Source: a bacterium
GTDB lineage: Bacteria; Planctomycetota; UBA1135; UBA2386
Reading direction: 5' to 3'
DNA: 64,000 nucleotides
NCBI GenBank assembly: GCA_030432695.1
Contig: JAUILN010000021.1
Coordinates: 62,001-126,000 of the forward strand
A program made the position numbers and the translations under genes. This document shows positions 26,961 through 35,981 of the stretch, piece by piece (the first letter of the stretch is position 1; each line of letters begins with the position of its first letter). The notes beneath the pieces were generated by a model. That model saw nothing but the letters and a program-made list of their open reading frames with translations. It had not been told where the DNA came from and did no database searches.

Positions 26961-29522
26961 TCAGCGCCGGATCCGGTTCTGCAGCAGGTTGGACACCCGC
27001 ACGTCGGTAGCGCTCCGCACGAACAGTGCCTGGGTGTGGACCGTTGCGCCGAGCAGCGCCGGGTCGTTCGGCATCGGCACCTGGACGACCGCCTCGCCCT
27101 GGCCCGGGCCGAGCGTCCGCGTCGGCAGGGGCAGCAGCGCACCGAGGTCGAGTAGGAAGGTGCCGGCCGTTCCGAGCGGAGTGGAACCGCGGCGCGGGGA
27201 GGCGAACGGCAGGACCGTGGTCGCGACCGGGCCTGATGGAACGAGGGCGCGCACCTCGTAGTCCTGGCCGATCCGCACGCGATGGTGCGCGGTGCCGAGG
27301 TGCCGGCCCATGTTCACGAGCACTCCGGTCCCGTGCACGATGTCGAGGTCGCCGTCGTGGTCCACGTCGACGGCGTCGGCGTTGCGGATCCGCTGGAACT
27401 CCGGCCCCGTCTCGGTGGCGGTCGCGTCGTGGAACCGGCCCCGGCCGTCGTTGTGCAGCAGCACGCTCCGCGCCGGGATCGTCGGCGTCCGCACCAGTAG
27501 GTCGATGTCGCCATCGTCGTCGAGGTCCCCGGCGCGGAGTCGCAGTGTACCGAGGGGCGGGATGGACCCCGCGGGGGCCTCGACGAACGTGGCGGTGCCG
27601 CCGTTGAGGTAGATGCGGAGCGAGTTGCGGTTGGCCAGGACGAGGTCCACGTCGCCGTCGCCATCCACATCGACCGCGACGAGCGAGTCGCAACCGCTCG
27701 TGGTTTGCGGGAGCCTTGTCGCGGAGACGTCGGTGAAGGTGCCGCTGCCGTCGTTGAGCAGCAGGACCTCGCCACTGCCGGTGTACTGACCGAAGCAGAG
27801 GTCGGCGTCGCCGTCGCCGTCGAAGTCCTCGGCCACGACGCTCAGGCCGTTGGGGGCGGCGAGCGGCCACTGCGCGGCGGGTGCGGCCTGGAAGCGGCCC
27901 GCGCCGTCGTTGAGCAGCAGCTTGGCGGCCGGGGTCGAGACGAACACCAGATCCCGGTCGCCGTCGGCGTCCACGTCGACCGCGAGCACGTCGCGGCTCT
28001 CGTCGAAGACCGCCGGCAGCGAGGTCGCGGAGACGTCGGTGAAGCGCGCGCGCCCGTCGTTGAGGAACAGTCGATCCTGTCCGAGCGGGCGCCCCGACGA
28101 ATGGGTGCGTTCGCGCGTGGCCACGATCAGATCGAGGTCGCCGTCGAGGTCGACATCGGCGAGGGTCGCCGCGTTCGAGGCTTCTGACGAACTCGGGACG
28201 AAGCGCGGAGTCGGTCGGAACAGGCCGCCGCCGTCGTTGATCTGCGGGCGGACGAAGGCCGCGGGCCCGGTGATCAGATCGACCAGTCCGTCGCCGTCCA
28301 GATCACCGGAGGCGAACACCGAAACCACGACGCGGTTCGGGTCGGTCTGGTGGAGGAGTCGTCGCGGGGGCGCCTGGAAGTAGGTGCCGTCGTCGTTCTG
28401 CAGGTGCAGGCGGTCGGGGATGCCGATGCTACCGATCAGGAGGTCGGTCCGACCATTGCCGTCCACGTCGCCGGCGGCGATCGACAGACCCTGGCTGAAG
28501 TCTTCCGAGATCTCGGTTCCGAAGTCTTCCGTGAAGACACCGAAGCCGTCGTTGCGATAGATGCGGTCGCGGTACTCACAGGAGGAGCAGGCGGTCTGGT
28601 GCGCGGCGACGAGATCGAGGTCACCGTCGTGGTCCACGTCGACGAGAAGGATGTCCGTGGCCTGCAGCGCGATCGCCGGCAGGTTGCCCGCCGGTGCCGC
28701 CGCGAAAGAGCCCGCGCCGTCGTTGAGCAGATAGCCCTCGCCCAGCACGTTGGTCCGGCCCTTCGCGAAGACCAGATCGAGATCGCCGTCGCCGTCGAGA
28801 TCCCCGCAGCGGACCACGCCGGCATTCCGATGGGGAGTGCTGCGCTTCGTGAAGGTACCGGAGCCGTCGTTGACGTAGACCCCGCTGCCGGCGATCACGA
28901 GGTCGAGATCGCCATCGGAGTCGAGGTCACCCGCAGCGCCGCCCCAGCTGAAGTCTCCGTAGTCCGGCAGGCGCCCTGCCGCACTCTCGACCAATCGTCC
29001 CGTGCCGTCATTGAGCAGCAGGATGTTCCGACGCTGACTTCCGCCGACCACGTCGACATCGCCGTCCGCATCCAGGTCGAGTGCGACCAGCCAGTCGCCG
29101 ACGGTGTTCCGGCTCCAGCTCGCACCGGTGTCGACGAAGTTGCCCTGGCCGTCGTTGTGGAGCTGGCGCAACGTCGGGCCGAGCAGCAGGTCGAGGTCGC
29201 CGTCGCCGTCGAAGTCACCGAGCGCGACGGCCTCGGTCGCGCGCGTGTCGACCGGCAGCCTGGGGAACGTCTCGTCGGTGAAGCCACCGAGTCCATCGTT
29301 GATGTAGAGGTGGTCCTGGCCGCCTCGACTCGCGGACAAGGCGTCGAGATCGCCGTCGTGGTCGAGGTCGACCAGGTGGAGCACGTCGCTGCCGTGGAAC
29401 AGGCGGGGGTAGGCAGAGTCCGGTCGCTCGACGAAGCGTGTCTGGGCGAGGAGCGAGGTGGCTCCCGCCACGGCGAGGGCGCACGTGCGGAGGAGCCGAG
29501 AGGTGGGCAGGGTGTCGGGCAT
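26961..29522 (-). CDS. Secreted FG-GAP/VCBS-repeat beta-propeller protein
   Basis: An 853-residue protein with a signal peptide ending LLAQ and more than ten FG-GAP/VCBS-type repeats, each with a calcium-loop pattern such as DLDHDGDLD or DVDGDGDVDL followed by L.NDG.G.F. Such propellers are usually extracellular adhesins or scaffolds. The last roughly 110 residues are not repeats: they form the C-terminal module shared with several other secreted proteins in this window (VQVPMPNDPALLGATVHTQ near the end). Confidence 0.88.
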   Translation of the reverse strand: MPDTLPTSRLLRTCALAVAGATSLLAQTRFVERPDSAYPRLFHGSDVLHLVDLDHDGDLDALSASRGGQDHLYINDGLGGFTDETFPRLPVDTRATEAVALGDFDGDGDLDLLLGPTLRQLHNDGQGNFVDTGASWSRNTVGDWLVALDLDADGDVDVVGGSQRRNILLLNDGTGRLVESAAGRLPDYGDFSWGGAAGDLDSDGDLDLVIAGSGVYVNDGSGTFTKRSTPHRNAGVVRCGDLDGDGDLDLVFAKGRTNVLGEGYLLNDGAGSFAAAPAGNLPAIALQATDILLVDVDHDGDLDLVAAHQTACSSCEYRDRIYRNDGFGVFTEDFGTEISEDFSQGLSIAAGDVDGNGRTDLLIGSIGIPDRLHLQNDDGTYFQAPPRRLLHQTDPNRVVVSVFASGDLDGDGLVDLITGPAAFVRPQINDGGGLFRPTPRFVPSSSEASNAATLADVDLDGDLDLIVATRERTHSSGRPLGQDRLFLNDGRARFTDVSATSLPAVFDESRDVLAVDVDADGDRDLVFVSTPAAKLLLNDGAGRFQAAPAAQWPLAAPNGLSVVAEDFDGDGDADLCFGQYTGSGEVLLLNDGSGTFTDVSATRLPQTTSGCDSLVAVDVDGDGDVDLVLANRNSLRIYLNGGTATFVEAPAGSIPPLGTLRLRAGDLDDDGDIDLLVRTPTIPARSVLLHNDGRGRFHDATATETGPEFQRIRNADAVDVDHDGDLDIVHGTGVLVNMGRHLGTAHHRVRIGQDYEVRALVPSGPVATTVLPFASPRRGSTPLGTAGTFLLDLGALLPLPTRTLGPGQGEAVVQVPMPNDPALLGATVHTQALFVRSATDVRVSNLLQNRIRR

Positions 29523-29664
29523 GCTGCGGGTCCGGAGGAGGCGAGCGTCGAGGCGGAGAGTCGAGGATACAGGCGGTACTGCGTCGTGTGTCGTCGAAGG
29601 CCACGTGTCGAGTGAACGCCCTTCGGACTACGGAGAACGGCCCGGATCGCAGTAACGTCCCGCC

Positions 29665-30408
29665 ATGTCCCTCCCTCTCTCGAGCGCGATCGTCGCTCCG
29701 TTCCTACCGATCGCCGTCCTCCTCGCCGGCTGCTCGGCGCCGTCCATGAAGCACGCCGGCAAGGGCCTGATCGAGCCCGGCATGACCGTGCTGTTTCAGG
29801 GTGACTCGATCACCGACTCCGGCCGCGACAAGGACAACGCGGAGGCCAACCATCCCCGCGCGCTCGGCAATGGCTATGCGGCGCTCGCCGCGGCCGATTT
29901 GTTGGTGCACGCCGCACCTGACGAACTCACGATCTACAACCGGGGCATCAGCGGCAACAAGGTGTTCCAGCTCGCCGAGCGCTGGGATGCCGATTGCCTC
30001 GCACTCGAGCCTGACGTCGTGAGCGTGCTCATCGGCGTCAACGACATCTGGCACACCAAGAACGGCCGCTACGACGGCACCATCGAGATCTACGAGCGCG
30101 ACTACGACGCGCTCTTGGCGCGGACCCGCGAAGCCCTGCCCGACGTGAAGCTGGTGGTCTGCGAGCCGTTCGTATTGCGCTGCGGCGCGGTGAAGGACGA
30201 CTGGTTCCCCGAGTTCGACGGCTACCGCGCCGCGGCCCGCCGGGTCGCCGACAGGCACGGCGCGGTGTTCGTGCCGTTCCAGTCGATGTTCGACGAGGCG
30301 CTGGCGCTGCAGCCGGCGGAGTACTGGGCCAAGGACGGTGTGCATCCGTCGAAGGCCGGTGCGGCGCTGATGGCGAAGACCTGGCTCGAGGGCGTGCGGG
30401 GCGGGTGA
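29665..30408 (+). CDS. SGNH/GDSL hydrolase lipoprotein
   Basis: A 247-residue protein with a lipoprotein signal (LLAGC, Cys 23) and the SGNH catalytic blocks: block I FQGDSITDSG with the nucleophile serine, block II glycine in NRGISGNKV, block III GVNDIW and block V DGVHPSKAG with Asp-His. Members deacetylate or de-esterify sugars and lipids; a carbohydrate esterase role is plausible for a surface lipoprotein here but is inference. The start gives the shortest proper signal peptide. Confidence 0.9.
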   Translation: MSLPLSSAIVAPFLPIAVLLAGCSAPSMKHAGKGLIEPGMTVLFQGDSITDSGRDKDNAEANHPRALGNGYAALAAADLLVHAAPDELTIYNRGISGNKVFQLAERWDADCLALEPDVVSVLIGVNDIWHTKNGRYDGTIEIYERDYDALLARTREALPDVKLVVCEPFVLRCGAVKDDWFPEFDGYRAAARRVADRHGAVFVPFQSMFDEALALQPAEYWAKDGVHPSKAGAALMAKTWLEGVRGG

Positions 30409-30486
30409 ATTCCGCGAGGCCCCTGCGGGCCGCGGCCTTCCCACGCATACTCCCGGGACTGCCCGGCCCCTTCCGGAGACTCTGCC

Positions 30487-30990
30487 ATGAAGACCTTCCT
30501 CTCCCTGCTGTTCGCGGTCACCGTCGCCGTACCGGTCGCTGCTCAGTCCGCCTGCGGAATCTACGTCTCGCGGGGCGCGTCGACGATTTCGGGCGTACGG
30601 TGCGATTTCGACTGCAACGACCCGACCAACACCTGGGCGTTCCAGGCCCAGGTCCTCGACACGATCGACGTGCGCGTCACGGGCGACGTGAACATGCCCG
30701 GGTGGTGTGTCGTGGCGACGGGCGCGGCCTACACGCCATGCCCCGGGTTCGTGCTGCCGGGCATCCTGAACAGTCTTCAGGTCACTCCGAACAGCTTCGT
30801 CTTCGTCGGTGGGAACCCGTCGCTCGCGCCCTACCGTCCAGGCTCGCCCTGCGGCACCGGCTTCGGTGTCGTGCTCTCGCAGCTGCAGATCCCCGCCTCG
30901 GCCCAGGGCGCGACCATCAGTTTTCAGGGCCTGGTGTACGCCAACGGTGCACCCACGTTCACGCGGCCGCTCGAGATGACGGTGCAGTGA
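30487..30990 (+). CDS. Small secreted protein with the shared C-terminal module
   Basis: A 167-residue protein with a clear signal peptide ending VAAQS and several cysteines in the mature part. No known family. The C-terminal half (LSQLQIPASAQGATISFQGLV and the final LEMTVQ) matches the module found at the ends of five other secreted proteins in this window, so it may be close to a bare copy of that module. A strong stem-loop overlaps its stop codon. Confidence 0.75.
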   Translation: MKTFLSLLFAVTVAVPVAAQSACGIYVSRGASTISGVRCDFDCNDPTNTWAFQAQVLDTIDVRVTGDVNMPGWCVVATGAAYTPCPGFVLPGILNSLQVTPNSFVFVGGNPSLAPYRPGSPCGTGFGVVLSQLQIPASAQGATISFQGLVYANGAPTFTRPLEMTVQ

Positions 30991-31020
30991 GCCTGTAACT
31001 GGATCGATCTTACAGGCTCA
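30988..31020 (+). terminator. Strong stem-loop overlapping the stop codon
   Basis: TGAGCCTGTAA (30988-30998) pairs perfectly with TTACAGGCTCA (31010-31020): 11 bp with an 11-base loop. The first three bases are the stop codon of the upstream gene. The T-tract after it is weak, so it may act as a transcription terminator or a 3'-end stabiliser. Confidence 0.65.
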
Positions 31021-31106
31021 CTTCGTGTCTCTGGGGCCGCTACGCGGCCCTGCTGAGAGTGCGACTTCGCAGAAATCACCCGCTCAGCGAAGGCGGCGGC
31101 GCCCGG

Positions 31107-31352
31107 TCAAACGCCGTCGCGAGCCACCGCCTGCGCGTCCGCCACGTAGCCCATCAGCTCCGCGTCGAGGCCGTGGTCGTCGCGCATCCCTGGTTCGCTG
31201 GCATACATCTTCGCCAACGCGTCACGGATCCCCGGGTCGCCGCCGGTGAACATGCCGACGATTTCCTCCCAGCGTGCGGCGAGGCGCTGCACCTCGGGGT
31301 CGTCCACGGGAGTGGAGCCGGGAAGTGGAGTCGGGGATTGCATCGCGGTCAC
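31107..31352 (-). pseudogene. TipAS-domain fragment (remnant of a MerR-type regulator)
   Basis: An 81-residue open frame whose core (LAARWEEIVGMFTGGDPGIR then KMYASEP) matches the C-terminal end of the TipAS ligand-binding domain found in TipA-like MerR regulators. The N-terminal HTH and most of the TipAS domain are absent upstream. It could be a standalone mini-protein, but a decayed remnant fits better. Confidence 0.5.
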
Positions 31353-31438
31353 CTCGACGAGCCGGTCGCGGAGGACCGGTCCGTCGCCATGGAGGACGAG
31401 TCTCCGACCTCACGCTGCGTGAGGTGCAAGGGCCGGGT

Positions 31439-33169
31439 TCAGCGATCGACGGGGAACACGAACTCGAGATCGCTGGCGCCGGGCGTGGCGTGGATCTTCG
31501 CAGGCGTGCCGGCGGAGCCCGGTCGCGAGGTCCTGATCTCGTGCTCGTGCTCGGGCACCACGGCGGCGAGCGTGAAGCGTCCCTCCGCATCGGTCTCGGC
31601 GTAGGTCACCCAAAGGCCGAACGGGTGCAGCTCCTCGGCGTCCTGGAAGGCGCTCGCGTGCACGAAGACTCCCGCGAGTGGGCTGCCATTCGTGTCGACC
31701 ACGGTGCCTCGGAGCAACTCCGCGGCCTCGAGTCGGATCTCCAGCGGCTCGGTGGTGCCGGGCTGCCACTCGACGATGCGGGTCAGGCTTCTCGCCGAAC
31801 GCACCGCGATGCGTCGCGGAGTCCTGCCGAGCGCGCGGATCTGGAACCGGCCGGCGTGGTCGGTGAAGTGCATCGTCTGCTGCGCGAACGGCATGCGGCC
31901 TCCGAACGGATCGGTCGTCGGCAGCACGAACAGCGGCACGTGGGCGGCGGGCACGCCGTCGCTGTCCCGGACCTCGCCTGCGCAGACGTGGACCGAGAGG
32001 TCGATGTCGCCACGGTCCATGGCTGCGTCGGTCGGCGCTGCCGCCAGGTCGAAGGCCCGGCGGAACAGGTCGGTCTCGTCCAGCCAGACCACTGCACCCC
32101 ACTCGGTGCCGACTCCGGGCAGCTCGACGCGCCCCTCTTCATCCGTCGTCGACGAGAAGGGGACGGGACCCGATCCGCCCTCGCCGACGGCGAGTGCCGC
32201 CACCCGGAGGCGCGCACCGACCAGCGGTTGGCCGTTCCGCACCAGCCGAGCCCGACGCTGGATCGCGGGTTCGAGCACGATGGTCGGCTCGGGCGCATCC
32301 CAGGTGACGTAGTCGGGGCGGTAGCCCGGCGCGCGGACCGGGCCGTTCGTCGACGAACCCACCAGCCACTCGGCGGTCCCGTCCGCGCCGGTCGGCTGGC
32401 AGGCCGTGATCCGATGCCACGGCTCGGCGCCGGAGACGGGGGCGCCCTCGGGGTCCACGACGCGGACCTTTACCCGCCGGACCTCCGGGCCCAGATGGAT
32501 CGGGTCGTCGGTCGGGGCGGTGAGCGACACGCGCCCAGCCACTCCGAGGGGCCGGCCCGCGAGCACGGTGACCGGCATGCCTGCCAGCGCACGGAGGCGG
32601 AACCGGCCGGCTGCGTCCGTGCGGTTCGAGTCGACCGCGAGGACGCCGTCGGCGATGCCGTAGACGCCCGGCACCGCCGAGCGCCGCGGTCCGTTCGCCA
32701 CCACAGTGACTCCCTCGAGCGGTTCCTCGCGGGTCGTTCCGTCGGCGTCCGTCACCCGGGCGACGAGCTGGCCGGTGAGCGTCGTGAGCGGATGGAGCGT
32801 GAGATCGAGCCGTGCGCCGGGCGCGACCGGGGTCACCACTTCCGAGCGGCGTTCGGTCCCGTCCCGCGCGACGACCGCGACCCGGCCCGCCGGCGCGTGG
32901 CGCAGCAGGAAGTGGCCGCGCTCGTCGGTCCGCGTCGACGCGATCACCACCGGTGGCTGGGACGGTTCCTCCGACAGGTAGTCGGGGATGCCCGGCGTCG
33001 CGGTGCGGAGGACCTCGACGGTGATGCCCGCGGCCGGTGAGTTCGCCGCGTCGCGCACGACGCCGGTGAGCCATGATGCTTCCTGGGCAGTGGCGCTCGT
33101 CGCGACCAGCGCTCCGAGGGATCCGAGCATCGCGAGCAGGCGCCGGACGAGATCAGTCACGGGTGTCAT
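31439..33169 (-). CDS. Secreted protein with carboxypeptidase-regulatory-like beta domains
   Basis: A 576-residue protein with a signal peptide ending TSATAQ and several transthyretin/carboxypeptidase-regulatory-like domains, each opening with a phrase like LTGVVRDAANSPAAGITVEVL or LRGTVVDTNGSPLAGVFVHA and closing with DERGHF or DAEGRF strand pairs. Such domains are structural or carbohydrate-binding on the cell surface. Function unknown. It ends 86 bases from the TipAS fragment. Confidence 0.75.
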   Translation of the reverse strand: MTPVTDLVRRLLAMLGSLGALVATSATAQEASWLTGVVRDAANSPAAGITVEVLRTATPGIPDYLSEEPSQPPVVIASTRTDERGHFLLRHAPAGRVAVVARDGTERRSEVVTPVAPGARLDLTLHPLTTLTGQLVARVTDADGTTREEPLEGVTVVANGPRRSAVPGVYGIADGVLAVDSNRTDAAGRFRLRALAGMPVTVLAGRPLGVAGRVSLTAPTDDPIHLGPEVRRVKVRVVDPEGAPVSGAEPWHRITACQPTGADGTAEWLVGSSTNGPVRAPGYRPDYVTWDAPEPTIVLEPAIQRRARLVRNGQPLVGARLRVAALAVGEGGSGPVPFSSTTDEEGRVELPGVGTEWGAVVWLDETDLFRRAFDLAAAPTDAAMDRGDIDLSVHVCAGEVRDSDGVPAAHVPLFVLPTTDPFGGRMPFAQQTMHFTDHAGRFQIRALGRTPRRIAVRSARSLTRIVEWQPGTTEPLEIRLEAAELLRGTVVDTNGSPLAGVFVHASAFQDAEELHPFGLWVTYAETDAEGRFTLAAVVPEHEHEIRTSRPGSAGTPAKIHATPGASDLEFVFPVDR

Positions 33170-33183
33170 GGCCCCTCAGTGTC

Positions 33184-33654
33184 TCACGACGATGCCGCCA
33201 ACAGCAGCACCGCACCGCTGCAGGCGAGCACCCGCACGTGGTTCCAGCGGGTCCAGACCACCAGGTAGTCGCGCCACAGCGCAGCAGCCTGTGGGGACTC
33301 CGGATCGGCCGCGGCCAACCGGTCGTTCCACGGCACGTTGCGGGTGCCGGTCACCACGACGCAGCCCAGCGCGTAGAGCAGCGTGCCGGCGAGTGCCATG
33401 GCCGGGCCGGGGTCGGTGAGCGCGCCGGGCATCAGCCAGACCGCGGCGAGGCCGGCCGGGATCGTGCCGAACAGCGGCACGAACACCAGGGGCCGGAGCA
33501 CCGCGACGTTGATCGCCTGCATCGCGGCGATGCCCTGCGGCGCCGGGAGCCGGCCGAGCGCGCGCATCACGAAGGCCGAGAAGGCGAACAGCAGGCCGCC
33601 CACCAGGCCTGCGCCGAGCAGTGCTGTGGCTCGTGCGTAGTCGTGTGGTTCCAT
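33184..33654 (-). CDS. DUF1772 (anthrone-oxygenase-like) membrane protein
   Basis: A 156-residue protein with four membrane helices and family marks FSAFVMRAL, NVPWNDRLA and WTRWNHVRVL. DUF1772 members include anthrone oxygenase-like proteins, but most have no known reaction. Ends 14 bases before the carboxypeptidase-regulatory-like gene, so both may share a transcript. Confidence 0.85.
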   Translation of the reverse strand: MEPHDYARATALLGAGLVGGLLFAFSAFVMRALGRLPAPQGIAAMQAINVAVLRPLVFVPLFGTIPAGLAAVWLMPGALTDPGPAMALAGTLLYALGCVVVTGTRNVPWNDRLAAADPESPQAAALWRDYLVVWTRWNHVRVLACSGAVLLLAASS

Positions 33655-33719
33655 CAGGTGGCTCTCTAGCTGCCGGTTGCGGGGGGCGTCTCACAGCGCG
33701 GTCTTCTGCCATCACTGGA

Positions 33720-33750
33720 GGGGCATGACTCCCTGCGCTCGCCATGCCCC
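33720..33750. repeat. 8-bp inverted repeat upstream of the DUF1772 gene
   Basis: GGGGCATG (33720-33727) and CATGCCCC (33743-33750) are perfect inverted copies with a 15-base loop. Located between the NmrA-like pseudogene end and the DUF1772 start on the minus strand; operator or terminator are both possible. Confidence 0.4.
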
Positions 33751-33772
33751 GAGGCATTCGGCCGCGCTGCCG

Positions 33773-33840
33773 GTGTCGTTTGGGTCTACTCCTTCCGAGA
33801 ATCAGCGCTGGGAGCGCAGCTTCTCGAGAGCAGTAGAACG
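33773..33840. repeat. Dispersed 68-bp hairpin repeat, copy A
   Basis: This 68-base element matches 52315-52382 in the same orientation at 55 of 68 positions by hand count. It folds as nested stems CTACT/AGTAG, CGAGAA/TTCTCG and GCGCT/AGCGC. It overlaps the 3' end of the NmrA-like pseudogene, whose stop codon lies inside the stem. Confidence 0.7.
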
Positions 33841-34460
33841 GTAGGCCGCGAAGTCGCGCGGTGCGCGGCCGAGCGCGTGCTGCACGCCGTCGCCCAGCGA
33901 TTCGTTGCGGCCGTCGAGGGCCTGCGTGACGAGTTCGGTGAGCATCGTGGCGAACTCGGGGCCGGCGTTCGCCTGCACCGCGGCGTGGAACTCGTCGGGA
34001 CTCAGGTCAAGGTAGCGGATCTCCCGGTTGGTGGCGCGGGACAGGGTCGCGGCGACGTCTGCGAACGACAGGAGGCGCGGACCGGTCAGCTCGTACACCT
34101 CGCCGGCGTGGCCGTCCTCGGTCAGTGCCGCGACCGCCACGTCGGCCAGGTCGTCGACGTCGAGGAACGGTTAGCGGACCCGGCCGGCGGGCGCCGCGAC
34201 GACGCCCTCGCGCACGCCGTCGAGGAACACGCCTTCGCCGAAGTTCTGCGCGAACCAGCTCGCGCGGAGCACCGTGGTCTCGAGGCCGCTGCCACGGACG
34301 ATCTCTTCGCAGAGCTGCGCGTTCGGCTCGCCGCGGCCCGACAGCAGGACCAGCCGGCGCAGGCCGGCGTCGACCGCGGCGGCGGTGAAGGCGCGGATCG
34401 CCGCGGGGGCCTCGGGCACCGCGAGGTCGGGCGAGAAGGTCACGTAGGCCGAGCCGGCGC
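33802..34460 (-). pseudogene. NmrA/NAD(P)-binding-family pseudogene, 5'-truncated with internal stop
   Basis: Two in-frame pieces on the minus strand form the C-terminal two thirds of an NmrA-like atypical SDR: YVTFSPDLAVPEAP, LVLLSGRGE, LRASWFAQNFGEG, then after a TAA stop (34173-34171) PFLDVDDLADVAVAALTEDG and GEVYELTGPRLLSFADVA. Restoring one base at the TAA (for example to TAC) would rejoin the frame. The N-terminal GxxGxxG part is missing where the sequence becomes an AraC-type fragment on the other strand. No function is expected. Confidence 0.8.
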
Positions 34461-34462
34461 CG

Positions 34463-34887
34463 GCCACTGCTGGCTCGAGGCCGACGGCAACCCGGCGGAA
34501 CTCCGGTCCGCGGGCAGCCTCACGCTGGTGCCGCACGGTCTCGGGCACCGCCTGGTCAGCGCGCCCGGGGCCGCGTCGCGCGATCTCTTCGACCTGCCGG
34601 TGGAGCGCGTCAGTCCACGCTACGAGCTGCTGCGTTACGGTGGCGGCGGAGCGCTGTCCCGATTGATCTGCGTGGTGGTCCGCTTCGACGAGGCGCTCGG
34701 CGAACGGTTGGTCGACTCGCTGCCGCCGCTCTTGCGCATCGATGTCTGGGACGACGGCGAGGACCAGTGGCTGCACCAGACCCTGCGCTTCCTGGCGCGC
34801 GAGGCCGAGACGCTGCGGCCCGGCGGCGAGACGGTGCTCACGCGGCTCGCCGACATCCTGGCGATCCAGGTGATCCGCCGTTGGATC
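34463..34887 (+). pseudogene. AraC-type regulator pseudogene, cupin part only
   Basis: About 142 codons matching the middle of a cupin_6-type N-terminal domain of AraC-family regulators: HCWLEADGNPAELRSAGSL, VPHGLGHRL, FDEALGERLV and PGGETVLTRLADILAIQVIR. The cupin start is missing at the left junction with the NmrA remnant, and the AraC HTH is missing at the right junction with the IS66 remnant. NmrA-like genes are often divergent from such regulators, so the two fragments probably come from one former pair. Confidence 0.75.
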
Positions 34888-34904
34888 GGTCGTGACGACG
34901 GTGC

Positions 34905-35121
34905 CGAGATCGGGCCGCTTCGCGAGCGCCCGTGCGCCGGACTCGTCGTAAACGAGCGCCTTCTGGCGATTCCGGCCGCGGTTGCAGAACAGGAACAGGT
35001 CGCGCGACATCGAATCGCGGTCCGGCCGGTCGCCGACGATTCCGGACAGACCGTTGAACGACTTCCGCATGTCGGTCGGACCGATCACCAGGAAGACCCG
35101 TCTCCCGTCGAAGGTCAGCAT
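34905..35121 (-). pseudogene. tnpB: IS66 TnpB, 3'-truncated
   Basis: Begins at ATG 35121 with the IS66 Orf2 signature GPTDMRKSFNGL. Homology fades after about 70 codons (ARALAKR), after which the sequence belongs to the AraC remnant. Intact TnpB is about 115 residues. Confidence 0.75.
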
Positions 35122-35476
35122 GGCTCCCGGACCTCGATCAACCGGCGTAGCAGCCCGGCATCGAAGCCCTTGGGGACGAGCACTCCGCGGTCGGTTGCGA
35201 GACGTACCGCCAACTCGGAGCATGCCGGCGTCGATGGGGAGCTATTGACCTTCACCTCGATCAAGCCGAGCGGGTCGCTGCACGGCTCGGTCTCGGCGGG
35301 CGTGGAGCGCGAACGCCGTCGCCAGGAGTGCAGCGTGGCTGCGGTGACTCCGATCTCTTCCGCGTAGTCGGCGACGGATATGCCGCGAGCGACCTGGTCG
35401 GCGAGGGCGCCGCGCAGATGCGGGCAAGGTCCGAGCGCTTGCGGGAGCGCTCCACGGGATGACTCTCTGCCGGCAC
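35115..35476 (-). pseudogene. tnpA: IS66 TnpA with apparent frameshift
   Basis: The C-terminal 90 residues read as an IS66 Orf1 (HTH AEEIGVTAATLHSWRRRS, then the LIEVKV and LLRRLIEVREPC end). The likely N-terminus (VERSRKRSDLARICAA) lies in another frame starting at a GTG at 35476; the frames would join by a one- or two-base change near 35408-35415. Its end overlaps tnpB, as in intact elements. Confidence 0.65.
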
Positions 35477-35981
35477 GTGAGGCTGGCTGATTCGTGGGGC
35501 GGAGACAGGCTCTGTGCGTGGGGTTGTCGGACGCCAAGTCTCGCCGCGAGGCTGCTCCTGATGCAGGCCCAGCCAACGCCTTTACCATCTTGGTGGCCCA
35601 GGCCACGCCCTGCATCACGAGCTTCGGACGCCTTCGAGCGAACATTGCCGACGGATCATCGAGGTCGAGGGAAGCGCCGAGAGGCTCGGCGTCAACTCGC
35701 AACCATGGAAGCGAGTCGCGTGCAGTCCGAAGAAATCGCCCCTCAGGCAAATTGCCCGCAATGCTGCAAGTGGTTCTGGGGGGGGGGCGCTTGCGTCTGG
35801 ATCGACTATGGCACCGGTGGTTCGTCGATGGACAGCTCCTTGCGGAGAGTCTTGCGACATCTACCGTTCGCGTGTCCTGCCAGAGCGGGCTCGATCGTGG
35901 GGTTGTCGTGGCGCGTCATGATGATCAGACGCAAGACTGCTCCTGGCATACGTCTCGGCTACTTTCCGGAGGAGAATTCGC
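35477..35981. other. Gene-free stretch left of the low-G+C cassette
   Basis: I find no supportable gene in these 505 bases on either strand. A run of ten G residues lies at 35778-35787. Close to the right end is GGAGGAG (about 35968-35974), the ribosome binding site of the cysteine-rich protein gene. The left end of the IS66 element may lie here but no terminal repeat is visible. Confidence 0.5.

Larger units (their letters stand above)
34905..35476 (-). mobile_element. IS66-family remnant (partial tnpB and frameshifted tnpA)
   Basis: Minus strand carries the small accessory genes of an IS66-type element. The start of tnpB lies at 35121 (MLTFDGRRVFLVIGPTDMRK, then FNGLSGIV and LFLFCNR) and the gene breaks off near 34905. 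tnpA ends at 35115 with the overlap ATGCTGA and includes SVADYAEEIGVTAATLHSWR and LLRRLIEV. The large tnpC is absent, and no terminal repeats were recognised. The element cannot move by itself. It marks the right edge of the NmrA/AraC ruin and the left edge of the lower-G+C cassette. Confidence 0.8.

Noticed and set aside
35778-35787. Run of ten G as a phase-variation switch
   Set aside because: No gene or promoter is recognisable at or beside it, so no phase-variable product can be proposed.
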